This document shows positions 7,684 through 16,775 of a stretch of DNA of 64,000 nucleotides, piece by piece. The notes below the pieces were generated by a model. The model saw only the letters and a list, made by a program, of their open reading frames with translations, had not been told where the DNA came from and did not search any database. This DNA is from CAYUVF01 sp964448045 (GTDB lineage Bacteria > Bacteroidota > Rhodothermia > Rhodothermales > Salinibacteraceae). A program made the position numbers and the translations under genes. Each line of letters opens with the position of its first letter. The stretch's first letter is position 1. Where the stretch lies: the NCBI GenBank assembly GCA_964448045.1, contig CAYUVF010000014.1, positions 13,297 through 77,296 on the forward strand, given 5' to 3'.

Positions 7684-9171
7684 TTACTGCGGGCTGGCGG
7701 TTCGCTTCAGCGCGTCGATCAGCTGCTCGTGGAGCCCGCCGAAGCTGCCGTTGCTCATGATGAGGGCGACGTCGCCGGGGCGGAGGGCGTCGAGGAGCGC
7801 ATCGTGGAGGGCGTCGACCTCGGCGTGGGTGTGGGCAACGGGGCCGCGATCGGTGATGGCGGCCGCCACGGCCTCGACGTCGAGCATCTGATCGGGGTCG
7901 TCGTTGTGGCGGACGGGTGGCGCCTTGAGGAAGACGCGATCCGCTGCGTCGAAGGCCTCCGCGTAATCCGACTGGAAAATGGGGCGGCGGCTGGTGTTGG
8001 AGCGCGGCTCGAAGATGGCGACGAGGCGCCGCTCGGGCCAGTGCTGGCGAGCGGCTTGCAGCGTCTTGCGGACGGCCGTCGGATGATGCGCGAAGTCGTC
8101 CACGACGGTCACGCCGCCGACGGTGCCGCGGATCTCCTGGCGGCGTTTCATGCCCTCGAACGAAGCGAATCCGTCGGCGACTTGATCGGGCGAGCAGCCT
8201 TCGCTGAAGGCGATGAGCGCGACGCCGAGGGCGTTCTGCAGGTTGTGAGTGCCGTGCATCGGCAGGAAAAAGTCACCGCGCGGGAGGCCGCCCATCGTGA
8301 GGGTGAAGCGCTGGCCCTCGGGCGTCACCTCGATATCGCGCGCGCTGATGTCATTGTCCGCGTTGAGGCCGTAGGTGCGCACGCGGGCATCGGTGTGCTG
8401 GGTGAGCGCGGCCACGGCGGGATCGTCGCCGCAGAGGCCGAGCACGCCGTCGCGCGCATCCATCGCCCCGGCGAAGCGCTCGAACGCGAGCCGGTAGGCG
8501 TCTTCGTCGGCGTACATGTCGGCGTGGTCGAACTCCAGCGACGTGACGAGCGCCTTCTCCGGCTGGTAGTGCATGAATTTCGGCTGCTTGTCGAAGTAGG
8601 CGCTGTCGTACTCGTCGCCTTCGACGATGAAGGGCTGGCTGCTGCCGAGGGCGTAGCTCTGGTCTGTGTTCTGCATGATGCCGCCCACGAGAAAGCCGGG
8701 ATCGGCGTCGGCGGCGTGCAGCGTGTGGACGAGCAGGCCGGTGGTCGTCGTTTTGCCGTGTGTGCCAGCGACGACGATGGGGCGGCGCTCGGGGAGGAAG
8801 TAATGGGCGAGCGCTTCGGGGAAGGAGCACTGCGGGAGGCTGTGCTCGCGGGCGTAGGTGGCTTCGTCGTGCGTCGGGCGGCACGCATTACCGACCACGA
8901 CGAGATCGGGCGGCGGATCGAGGTGGGCGGGGGTGTAGCCTTCGTACACGGGAACGCCCAGCTCCGCGAGATGCGTGCTCATGGGCGGATAGATGCCGTC
9001 GTCGGCGCCGCGGACGGTACATTTGGCTTGTTTGAAGAGCCCGGCGAGCGCGCCCATCCCGGTGCCGCAGATACCGATCAGATAAACCTCATCAAGATCG
9101 TCGGGCGCGGGAAGGCCGGGCCGATCAAACTGGCGCAGGTGGGCGTCGGGGAGCGCGGATACGTCGGGCAT
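7684..9171 (-). CDS. mpl: UDP-N-acetylmuramate:tripeptide ligase Mpl
   Basis: This is a Mur-ligase family enzyme of 495 residues. It has the N-terminal Gly-rich UDP-binding start GICGTGMGALAG (33-44), the ATP P-loop AGTHGKTTTT (135-144), the central NxxNA-type segment (HNLQNALGVALI) and the C-terminal VDDFAHHPTAV. The DDFAHHPTA form and the non-MurC N-terminus point to Mpl, which joins recycled L-Ala-gamma-D-Glu-meso-DAP to UDP-MurNAc, rather than MurC, which adds L-Ala. It thus acts in cytoplasmic peptidoglycan recycling. It sits 76 bp after the CNNM-type gene in the same minus-strand run. Confidence 0.92.
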   Translation of the reverse strand: MPDVSALPDAHLRQFDRPGLPAPDDLDEVYLIGICGTGMGALAGLFKQAKCTVRGADDGIYPPMSTHLAELGVPVYEGYTPAHLDPPPDLVVVGNACRPTHDEATYAREHSLPQCSFPEALAHYFLPERRPIVVAGTHGKTTTTGLLVHTLHAADADPGFLVGGIMQNTDQSYALGSSQPFIVEGDEYDSAYFDKQPKFMHYQPEKALVTSLEFDHADMYADEDAYRLAFERFAGAMDARDGVLGLCGDDPAVAALTQHTDARVRTYGLNADNDISARDIEVTPEGQRFTLTMGGLPRGDFFLPMHGTHNLQNALGVALIAFSEGCSPDQVADGFASFEGMKRRQEIRGTVGGVTVVDDFAHHPTAVRKTLQAARQHWPERRLVAIFEPRSNTSRRPIFQSDYAEAFDAADRVFLKAPPVRHNDDPDQMLDVEAVAAAITDRGPVAHTHAEVDALHDALLDALRPGDVALIMSNGSFGGLHEQLIDALKRTASPQ

Positions 9172-9247
9172 GAGACGGGAGCAGTGGGCGGGGGAGTCAT
9201 CGGCAGAGAAGCATCAGGCGCACCGGGGCGGACGTGGGCCAAAGCGG

Positions 9248-10417
9248 TTATTCGTCGCGTGCCGGTTTGGCGTCCTCGGATTCGGTGTCGGGTGCAGGAG
9301 CGGGGAATTCGCCGCCGGTGATGCCGAGGCGCACGATGGCGGCTTCCTCTTCGCTCTGTGCCTCCGCTTCGGTTTCGGGGACCATGCCGAGCTGCTGCGC
9401 GCGCTTGAACCACTGCCGCCGCGCCAGCGCCTGCATGTCCTCAACCGAGTCAGCCTCGTCTACGATTTCGAGGCCCAGCAGCGTTTCGACCACGTCTTCC
9501 ATCGTGACGATGCCCTCGACGCCGCCGTATTCATCGACGACCAGCGCGATGTGCTCCAGCTTGTCGAGCATCCGCTCCAGCAGGTCGGGGAGGGGAAGCG
9601 AATCGCGCACCACGAGCATTTCGCGGGCGAGGTTTTTCAGCGGCATATCGTGCTCTTCCTGCGCGGCTTTCAGCAGGATCTCGTCTTTCAGCACGTAGCC
9701 GGTTACGTCGTCCCGGTTTTCGTTGTAGACGGGAATCCGGGAGAAGCGGAACTCATCGTATTCGTCGACGACCTTGCCCACGGTTTGAAACTCGGGCAGG
9801 TCGAAGACCACGGTGCGCGGCGTCATTACGTCCTTGACGCGTAGCGAGTTGAAGCGAAAGAGATTTCGCAGGATGCGCGATTCCTTCTCTTCAAACACGC
9901 CCTCTTCCTCGCCCAGTTCGGCCATGGCGGTGAACTCTTCCCGACTGAAGGACGTGCGTTCCTGGCCGCGGGAGAGGAGGCGGGTGAGGCCCTGCGAGAG
10001 CTTTACAAGCGGCCACATCGACCAGATGGTGGGCACCAGCATCCGCGCGACGGCGGGACCCAGCTTACGCCAGTAGACGGCGCCGAGGGTCTTCGGGATG
10101 ATCTCGGAGAAGACGAGAATCAGCAGCGTAAGCACGGCCGAGATGACGCCGATGTAGGCATCGCCAAAGACAATGGCGGCCTGCGCGCCGGCGCCCGCTG
10201 CGCCCACCGTGTGGGCAATGGTGTTGAGGCTCAAGATGGCGGCCAGCGGCCGATCGACATTCTCTTTGAGACGACGGATTTTTTCACCGGCCGGATGCTC
10301 CTCCTGCTCCAGCGCCGCCGTATAGGACGGCGTGATGCTGAGCAGGACGGCTTCCATGATGGAGCATAGGAAGGAGATGCCTATGGCTAACGATACATAA
10401 AGGATTAATAAACCCAT
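9248..10417 (-). CDS. CNNM/CorC-type transporter (DUF21 plus CBS pair)
   Basis: The 389-residue protein begins with a DUF21 membrane domain of several helices (residues 1-25, about 60-80 and 88-110) holding the family hallmarks SIMEAVLLSITPSY and FSEIIPKTLGAVY. A CBS pair follows, with VKDVMTPRT, FSRIPVYNENRDDVTGYV and VVDEYGGVEGIVTMEDV. This domain order is that of CNNM/MpfA (old name hemolysin-like), linked to Mg2+ or other cation export. The C-terminal CorC_HlyC domain is absent; instead there is a short acidic tail (PETEAEAQSEEEAA). It is the first gene of the minus-strand run that includes mpl. Confidence 0.9.
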   Translation of the reverse strand: MGLLILYVSLAIGISFLCSIMEAVLLSITPSYTAALEQEEHPAGEKIRRLKENVDRPLAAILSLNTIAHTVGAAGAGAQAAIVFGDAYIGVISAVLTLLILVFSEIIPKTLGAVYWRKLGPAVARMLVPTIWSMWPLVKLSQGLTRLLSRGQERTSFSREEFTAMAELGEEEGVFEEKESRILRNLFRFNSLRVKDVMTPRTVVFDLPEFQTVGKVVDEYDEFRFSRIPVYNENRDDVTGYVLKDEILLKAAQEEHDMPLKNLAREMLVVRDSLPLPDLLERMLDKLEHIALVVDEYGGVEGIVTMEDVVETLLGLEIVDEADSVEDMQALARRQWFKRAQQLGMVPETEAEAQSEEEAAIVRLGITGGEFPAPAPDTESEDAKPARDE

Positions 10418-10628
10418 GCATCAAAAAGGGCCAATGGGCAGGAGCCGAATAACGACCTACACGAGCGGCGCAAGGACAGTAGATACTCCCACAGGGGAGC
10501 GATGATCGTTCGAGGAGGATCGATGGACGTCACACCGTACGTATTCATCGTAGGTCGCACGTTAAAGAATGTGTACGCCCTGCCCCCGGTTTCTTGATCC
10601 ATCGAGATGGCCGATACGCCGCCGCCCG

Positions 10629-11405
10629 CTACGCTTGCTGCATCGCTCGGTCGAGCTGTTTGCTCCACTGCGCCTGATTCTTGCGCGCCTTCTGCACGAC
10701 GGGGGAGCGGCGCAGCAGCCTAAGAAGGGTGCGGTTGAACAGTGCGAGCGGTGTTGGCAGCGGACGTTCGATGTCGAGAAACAGAATCGCGCGCTCGCCC
10801 TCAGTGTCGTTCCACACCTCGTGATTGTACGTATCGTCGAAGACCATGCTCTCGCCTTCCTCCCAGTGCTGCACCTGATCGGCCACGCGGATGCGGCACT
10901 GCTCGCTGGGCTCGGGTACCTTCAGGCCCAGGTGGTAGCGCAGCACACCCTTGTACGGACCGCGATGCGGCGGGATGTGCTTACCGGGCGATAAGATGGA
11001 GAAGAACGCCGTTTGCATCCCCGGCACCTGCTCAATTAGGTTCGTTGTCTCCGGGCAGCGAGCGCAGTTCTCCTCTGCCTTTTCGCCGTATCCGTAGAAG
11101 AAATACGTCTTCCACTGGTCGTCGCGCGTGATGGTCGTGGCCTGGTTGGTGATGTCGTGGAAGTTGGGCAGCGCCTCCCGGTGTTCGAGCAGGGCATCCA
11201 GCTCATCGCGCATCACCGTCCAGTGCGCTTCGAGGTCGCGGGTCCAGGGGAAGCGGGCGGGATCGAAGAAGGGCTGGTCGCCTACCTGCGAGAACCGGCC
11301 AAACGCGTAATCGAGGCCGTGGATACAGCGGCGAACGAGGCGCTTCAGCAGGTGCTCGTTGCGGGCCTGGAAGGCATGATCCGTTGAAGCCGAGGAGCCG
11401 TGCAT
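10629..11405 (-). CDS. Aspartyl/asparaginyl beta-hydroxylase-like dioxygenase
   Basis: The product contains the Asp/Asn beta-hydroxylase (AspH/LpxO-like) fold of Fe(II)/2-oxoglutarate oxygenases. It shows FSILSPGKHIPPHRGPYKG with the first iron-binding His, RYHLGLKVP, and the FDDTYNHEVWNDTEGERAIL segment with the second His, followed by a 2-oxoglutarate-binding Arg. Bacterial relatives hydroxylate lipid A acyl chains (LpxO) or other substrates; the substrate here is unknown. The open frame runs on to 11669, but that part overlaps the RND gene and lacks protein character. ATG 11405 gives a normal 258-residue protein. Confidence 0.85.
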   Translation of the reverse strand: MHGSSASTDHAFQARNEHLLKRLVRRCIHGLDYAFGRFSQVGDQPFFDPARFPWTRDLEAHWTVMRDELDALLEHREALPNFHDITNQATTITRDDQWKTYFFYGYGEKAEENCARCPETTNLIEQVPGMQTAFFSILSPGKHIPPHRGPYKGVLRYHLGLKVPEPSEQCRIRVADQVQHWEEGESMVFDDTYNHEVWNDTEGERAILFLDIERPLPTPLALFNRTLLRLLRRSPVVQKARKNQAQWSKQLDRAMQQA

Positions 11406-11568
11406 GAGCAAACCGATCCGGTGATAGGGGACGATGATGTGCGAGGACGCCGGAGACCGAGTAAAGCATGATAAAACTACACGGTGCGCCGAAAATTTCA
11501 AAGGCGCATCCGTCATACATGACCGGAGCTGGCCTGGATACATAACCGGGCCGAGGAGCGCCGATCGC

Positions 11569-14500
11569 TCATCCGCGCTGCGGGGAAGGCTTGGGCTCAT
11601 CTGGGGCGCCGTTGCCCCGCATCTCCTCCGAGTCGAGCACGCGGTCGGGGGCGGTGGCGCCTTCGCCATCCGTCATCACCGCTTCGCTGAAGATGGCTGC
11701 TTCATCGGGGTCGCCACCGAAGGCTTCGGTGAGGTGGAGGCTCAGCGAGTCGAACGTGGAGTACATCACCGGGACGATGACGAGTGTGAGGAACGTCGCG
11801 AATGTCAGCCCCGAGATGATGGCGGTGCCCATCGGGCCCCAGAACTGGGTGTTCTCGCTGCCAAACTCGAAGTTGGGCGCAAAATCGGCCAGCAAGCCCA
11901 CGAAGTCGACGTTGATGCCAAAGGTCAGTGGCACGAGGCCGAGCACGGTCGTCAGCGCCGTGAGCAGCACGGGGCGCAGACGCGTCGCGCCACCTTCGAT
12001 GATGGCCGCCTGCTTCTCCAGCCCGCGCCCGCGCAGTTGCATGATGTAGTCGACCAGCACGATGTTGTTGTTAACCACGATGCCGGCCAGCGCGATGATG
12101 CCAATGAAGGTGAAGAGGTTGAACGGCGTGCGCGTGAGAATCAGGCCCAGCAGGACGCCGATCATGCTCAGGCCCACGGCGACCATGATGATGAACGGTG
12201 CGGTGATGGAGTTGAACTCGATGATCATGATGAGCAGAATGAGTGCCAGCCCGATGGCGAGCGCCGTTCCCAGAAATCCGAAAGATTCCTGCTGCTCCTC
12301 ATTGCCGCCGGTGTATTCCATCCGGTAGCCGGTGGGCAAGCTCTGCCGGTACTCCGACAGCTCCGTTTGCACCCGGCTGAGCACCTCAGGCCCATTGTAG
12401 CCCGGCGCGGCATCGCCCGAAACGGTCACGACGCGCTCCTGGTCGATCCGCGTGATCGAGCCAAAGCCGGTGCCCTCTTCGAGGTCGGCCACCGAGGTGA
12501 GCGGAATCTGCTGGCCGACTGCGTTGGTGATGTCCAGGTTGGCCAGGCTGTTGAGGCTCTGGCGGTCGGTTTCCTGCAGGCGCACGGTGATGTCGTACTC
12601 GTCCTCGCCGCTGCGGTAGGTGTCGGCCTCGACGCCCTGGATGGCCGCGCGCACGGTCTGGGCGATCTGGGCGGTCGAGAGGCCAAACTGGGCCGCGCGC
12701 TCCCGGTCGATGGCCACTTGCACCTCGGGGCGGCCCGTGTTGAGGTTGTCGGATACATCTACGAGGCCGGGCAGCGCACCGCTATCGGCCGCTTCGTTGA
12801 GGCGGCGTTTAACCTCTTGGGTGATGCTCACGATCTGGTCGAAGTCGGGCCCCGAGATTTCGATGTTGACGGGGGGGCCCGTCGGCGGGCCCTGTTGCTG
12901 CTCGGTGAACTCGATCTCGGTGCCGGGGATGCCCTGCAGCTGGGCGCGCAGTTTCTCCAGCGTGCGCGCCGACGACTCAGCGCGGTCGGCGTAGTCGACC
13001 ATGTTCAGGGAAATACGCGAGCGCTCGGGCTGCTGCGCGCCGCCGCCGAACATGGCATCGCCGCCCACGCCCACGTTTACGAGCAGATTTTCGATATTGG
13101 TTTCGGACGCCGGGTTCTGCTCCAGCAGGCGCAGGATGCGCTCCTGGGCCGTCTGGGCGATGCGGTTCGAGGCCTCGACGTTGGTGCCCAGCGGCGCTTC
13201 GAGATTGATCTGCACGCGGTTCGGGTCGGTATCGGGAAAGAAGGCCTGTCCGGTCGGTGCAAACAGGAAGAGGCCCACGATAATCACCAGTCCGCCCAAA
13301 GAGCTGTTCAGCAGCACCGCCCGGTTATCGGTGAGGAGGAGCCGAGCGCGGCGGTTGAGGAGCCCGCCCACAAGCCCCATGAGGATGATGAAGGCCGGCA
13401 CGGCGGCGAAGCCGAGAATCGTCCGCTGCGTGACCGTCCCACTAAGGTAGTTGAGGCCCAGAATGGCGAGGATGACTGCAAGGAGGCTGAGGCCCACTTT
13501 GACGCTCGTCCATCCGCCGAGGTACATCGTTTCGAGCGTATGGACGATGACGCCGAGCGCGCCGAGCGCGGCACACACGCCGCCGGGCACGAGGAGGAGC
13601 ATCCCGGCCGTGGAGCCGAGCAGCGCCGAAACGCCGCCGCCTGCCACCAGCAGTACCACGCCGAGCGTCAGCGCCGAGAGCGCCCCCGTGTTGCGCAGCA
13701 AAGCGTAGTTGACCGAGTAGTCGCGCCGGAGCATCCGCTGGAGGAAGCCGCGGTAGCGCTGCACCAGTTGAGGGAGCTTCTCCTGCGCAAAGCGGTCGCC
13801 GATGGGTGCCATCACGCGTGTATGCACGAGATAGAGCACCGGAATCCCAATGGCGATGACGACCAGCGTCTTCCAGTTGGCGATGCCCACCATGACGCCC
13901 AGCAGCACGATGAGTGCAGCGCCTCCGTATCGGGCGAATGCCGGCCAGGTGATCGCGGCCTCTTCCTCCTCCGACTCGCCCTGCACTTCGACGAAGAAGC
14001 CGGTGATAACGGGGTTGATGATCAGCGCAACGAAAAGTGAGCTCGTCAGCGTGATGATGAGTGTCAGTGGCATGTAGCCCATGAACTCGCCGATGATGCC
14101 CGGCCAGAACAGCATCGGGGCAAAGGCCGAGACGGTGGTCGCGGTTGAGGCCACGACGGCGCCCCCCACCTCGGCGGTGCCTTGCTTGGCGGCCTCCCAG
14201 CGCGAGTAGCCTTCTTCCCGGAAGCGGTAGATGTTCTCGATGATCACCACCGCGTTGTCGACCAACATGCCCAGGGCGATGATGAGCGAAAAGAGGATGA
14301 TGAAGTTGAGCGTGTACCCCAGCGCCTGAAAGACGACGAAGCTTGTGAACATCGACAGCGGAATGGCGATGCCTACGAGCGTGGCATTGCGCACGCCGAG
14401 GAAGAAGAGCAGCACGGCCACGACGAAGATCAGACCGCTGATGATGTTGTTCTCCAGATCGGTCACGAGCGACTGCACGTTTTCGCTCTCGTCGCCCGTA

Positions 14501-15507
14501 ATGGTAACCTGCGTGCCCGAGGGGAAGTCGAACCCGTCGATGGTGCTTTTGACGGCCGCGGCGGCCTCCAGAATGTTAGCGCCCGGACGCTTGGTGACGT
14601 TCAGTGAGATGACTTGCAGCGTCTGGCGCTCGGCGGCCGGGATGGCGACGGGGTCGCCCTCGGCGTCGTCGCGCTTCAGGAGGCGCAGACGCGCGTAGCT
14701 CTCGCGGTCTTTGAAGCCAAACGAGACCTCCGCCACATCCCGCACGTAGATGTTACGCCCGTCCCGCGTCGAGCGAAGCACGAGGTTTTCGATCTCCTCC
14801 GACGGGTTATCGAACTGGCCATCGACGCGCACGAGGTAGTTGAGGCGGTCTACATCGATCGAGCCGCCGGGGATGTTGGTGTTCTCCTGCTGGATCGTCG
14901 TGATCAGGTCGTTAAACGACAGGTTGTAGCTCTTGAGCGCCGTGAGGTCGACATCCACGCGGACCTCCCGTATGAGCCCGCCGATGAGGTTGGCCTCCAG
15001 CACGCTCGAAATGCCTTCGACCTCATCCTGCAGGTCCTCGGCCACATCCTTCAGGCGTGCCAGCGAGTAATCCGCCGCCAAGTTGACCGTCATGATGGGA
15101 AAGTCGTCCGTGTTGATCTCGTCGATCAGGGGCTCCTCCACGGCATCCGGCAGATCGGGCTGGGCGCGATCAACGGCGCGGTTGACTTCCTGATACGCCT
15201 TATCCGTCTCAACATCCGGCGTGAACTCGACGACGATGGTGGAGACGCCCTCGGAGGAGGTCGAGCGCATCTCGTCGATGCCGTTGATGGAGCTGATCTC
15301 CTGCTCGATGACCTGTGAAACGGTCGATTCGACGTCGCTCGGGCTGGCGCCGGGATAGATCGACGTCACCACGATCTGCGGAAATTCGATCGACGGCCGG
15401 GACTCTTTCGGAATCGTCAGATAGCTGACCAGCCCCCCGATTGCCACGATCAGGGTGAACACGGCGATCGCCGTGCGATATTTGATGGCGAGGTTGGTGA
15501 TTCTCAT
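11569..15507 (-). CDS. RND efflux pump permease (AcrB/HAE1-like) with an enlarged membrane domain
   Basis: This is the inner-membrane drug/proton antiporter of a tripartite efflux pump. At 1312 residues it is about 250 longer than AcrB. The N-terminal TM1 (ITNLAIKYRTAIAVFTLIVA), the porter domain and TM4 with ALGMLVDNAVVIIE are typical; AcrB's Asp-Asp pair appears here as Asp417-Asn418, common in this broader family. After TM6 (about residue 505) comes an insert of about 215 residues holding roughly six extra hydrophobic segments (near 527-545, 546-563, 609-625, 630-655, 668-687 and 695-716). The normal TM7 and FFPDTDPN entry to the second porter domain follow. An even number of added segments would keep the topology. 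It is the last gene of the tetR-OMF-MFP-RND operon. Confidence 0.94.
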   Translation of the reverse strand: MRITNLAIKYRTAIAVFTLIVAIGGLVSYLTIPKESRPSIEFPQIVVTSIYPGASPSDVESTVSQVIEQEISSINGIDEMRSTSSEGVSTIVVEFTPDVETDKAYQEVNRAVDRAQPDLPDAVEEPLIDEINTDDFPIMTVNLAADYSLARLKDVAEDLQDEVEGISSVLEANLIGGLIREVRVDVDLTALKSYNLSFNDLITTIQQENTNIPGGSIDVDRLNYLVRVDGQFDNPSEEIENLVLRSTRDGRNIYVRDVAEVSFGFKDRESYARLRLLKRDDAEGDPVAIPAAERQTLQVISLNVTKRPGANILEAAAAVKSTIDGFDFPSGTQVTITGDESENVQSLVTDLENNIISGLIFVVAVLLFFLGVRNATLVGIAIPLSMFTSFVVFQALGYTLNFIILFSLIIALGMLVDNAVVIIENIYRFREEGYSRWEAAKQGTAEVGGAVVASTATTVSAFAPMLFWPGIIGEFMGYMPLTLIITLTSSLFVALIINPVITGFFVEVQGESEEEEAAITWPAFARYGGAALIVLLGVMVGIANWKTLVVIAIGIPVLYLVHTRVMAPIGDRFAQEKLPQLVQRYRGFLQRMLRRDYSVNYALLRNTGALSALTLGVVLLVAGGGVSALLGSTAGMLLLVPGGVCAALGALGVIVHTLETMYLGGWTSVKVGLSLLAVILAILGLNYLSGTVTQRTILGFAAVPAFIILMGLVGGLLNRRARLLLTDNRAVLLNSSLGGLVIIVGLFLFAPTGQAFFPDTDPNRVQINLEAPLGTNVEASNRIAQTAQERILRLLEQNPASETNIENLLVNVGVGGDAMFGGGAQQPERSRISLNMVDYADRAESSARTLEKLRAQLQGIPGTEIEFTEQQQGPPTGPPVNIEISGPDFDQIVSITQEVKRRLNEAADSGALPGLVDVSDNLNTGRPEVQVAIDRERAAQFGLSTAQIAQTVRAAIQGVEADTYRSGEDEYDITVRLQETDRQSLNSLANLDITNAVGQQIPLTSVADLEEGTGFGSITRIDQERVVTVSGDAAPGYNGPEVLSRVQTELSEYRQSLPTGYRMEYTGGNEEQQESFGFLGTALAIGLALILLIMIIEFNSITAPFIIMVAVGLSMIGVLLGLILTRTPFNLFTFIGIIALAGIVVNNNIVLVDYIMQLRGRGLEKQAAIIEGGATRLRPVLLTALTTVLGLVPLTFGINVDFVGLLADFAPNFEFGSENTQFWGPMGTAIISGLTFATFLTLVIVPVMYSTFDSLSLHLTEAFGGDPDEAAIFSEAVMTDGEGATAPDRVLDSEEMRGNGAPDEPKPSPQRG

Positions 15508-15573
15508 CGCGGTTCGAGTCGATTCAGTGCAAAGCGCATCGGGGGCGTCTTAGCCGGCGAGGGCCAAGCGCGA

Positions 15574-16734
15574 TCAGGACGGAGGCGAGTCGGCGGTGCC
15601 AGCGCGGGCGTCGGGATTGGCATCGTCGTAGGGCGTGCCGGCAGCGGGGATGCGGTCGTACTGCTGCGTGATCTCCAGCTGCTCGCCGGGAGCCAGATCA
15701 CTCTGCCCCACGATGATGATGGTGTCGCCCGCCTGCAGGCCCGATTCCACGACGACGCTTCCGCCCGCCTCGGGGCCGAGGACGACGTTGCGTTTCCGGG
15801 CTACGGCGCCCGAGTCCGTCTGCTCGGCGACATATACATGGGTGCCGGCCTCGTCGCGGACGAGGGCAGTGCGCGGGATGACCAGCGCATCGGAGAGCGT
15901 CGTCCGGTCGATGCGAAGCCGGGCGACCATCTCGGGCTTGAGAATCCGGTTGCGGTTGGGCACCGTCGCCTCGATGGTGAAGGTGCGGCTTTGCGGATCG
16001 ATGGCCGATCCGACGAATGTGATTGTTCCTGCGCGCGCGCCCAAGGTGGAGGAGGTAAATCGGATTTGCACCGGCGTGCCGGTCTCGATGTCGCCGGCGT
16101 AGCGCTCCGGTACGCCCGCGACCACCTTGGCGGGGCGAACGTCAATCACCCGAGCAATTGGCTCGTTGATACCAACTTGTTCGCCCACTTCGATGAAGCG
16201 CTGCTCGACGGTACCGGTGAAAGGGGCGGTCACGGTGGTGTTACGTAGCCGTTCGGCTGCTTGCGACCGCGCCGCGCGGGCCTGGGTCAGCTCCGAGCGC
16301 ACCTGCTCGAACTCCAGCGCCGTGATGATCGAGTCCCGGTACAGGGGCTCCTGACGCTCGAAGCGATCCTTGGCCAGCTCATACCGAGCCTGTGCCTGAT
16401 CGAGCGCTGCTCGCGCTTCCGTTGAGTCCAGCTGCGCGACGGGGTTACCCTTGCGGACGACCTCGCCCAGATCTGCAAGCGAGATGACGGTGCCGGCTGC
16501 CTGCGACGAGAGGGTCGCATCGTGCACCGCCTCGACGTTGCCCGTGACCTCGATCACATCGGTGAACGAAGTGGGCCTGAGCTGGAGCGTCTCGACGCGG
16601 GTCGCCGCGCGGTCGGCTGCCGCTTGCGCCGGGGGGGAGGGCGTCGGGTCGTCGCTGCATCCTCCCGCGACGAGGGCCGCGAGCATCAGCACGGCGATGA
16701 CGGGGCGATTCGAAAGCGAAAATAGCATGCGCAT
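15574..16734 (-). CDS. RND efflux membrane fusion protein (AcrA/MexA-like lipoprotein)
   Basis: This periplasmic adaptor links the pump to the outer membrane channel. The frame opens at 16779, but starting at ATG 16734 (or 16728) gives a short signal ending in VAGGC, a lipoprotein cleavage site. Then come the barrel-sandwich/lipoyl half (VTGNVEAVHDATLSSQAAGT), the alpha-helical hairpin (ARAALDQAQARYELAKDRF), the second lipoyl half (TVTAPFTGTVEQRFIEVGE) and the beta-barrel (GTITFVGSAIDPQSRTFTIE). The length is normal. If translation starts at 16779 it overlaps the upstream outer membrane factor gene by four bases. The gap to the RND gene is 66 bp. Confidence 0.93.
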   Translation of the reverse strand: MRMLFSLSNRPVIAVLMLAALVAGGCSDDPTPSPPAQAAADRAATRVETLQLRPTSFTDVIEVTGNVEAVHDATLSSQAAGTVISLADLGEVVRKGNPVAQLDSTEARAALDQAQARYELAKDRFERQEPLYRDSIITALEFEQVRSELTQARAARSQAAERLRNTTVTAPFTGTVEQRFIEVGEQVGINEPIARVIDVRPAKVVAGVPERYAGDIETGTPVQIRFTSSTLGARAGTITFVGSAIDPQSRTFTIEATVPNRNRILKPEMVARLRIDRTTLSDALVIPRTALVRDEAGTHVYVAEQTDSGAVARKRNVVLGPEAGGSVVVESGLQAGDTIIIVGQSDLAPGEQLEITQQYDRIPAAGTPYDDANPDARAGTADSPPS

Positions 16735-16775
16735 GGACAACATCGGCAGGGTACGTGAGAAAAAAGAGGGGGGCA

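Noticed and set aside
6640..9321. Very long (893-codon) + strand frame opposite the dipeptidase-mpl region
   Set aside because: It is the antisense shadow of high-GC genes (BtuF-like, mpl) whose minus-strand products have clear motifs; the + product has none.
11434..14040. 868-codon + strand frame opposite the RND gene
   Set aside because: Antisense shadow of the RND permease; His/Asp/Gln-rich text with no domain.
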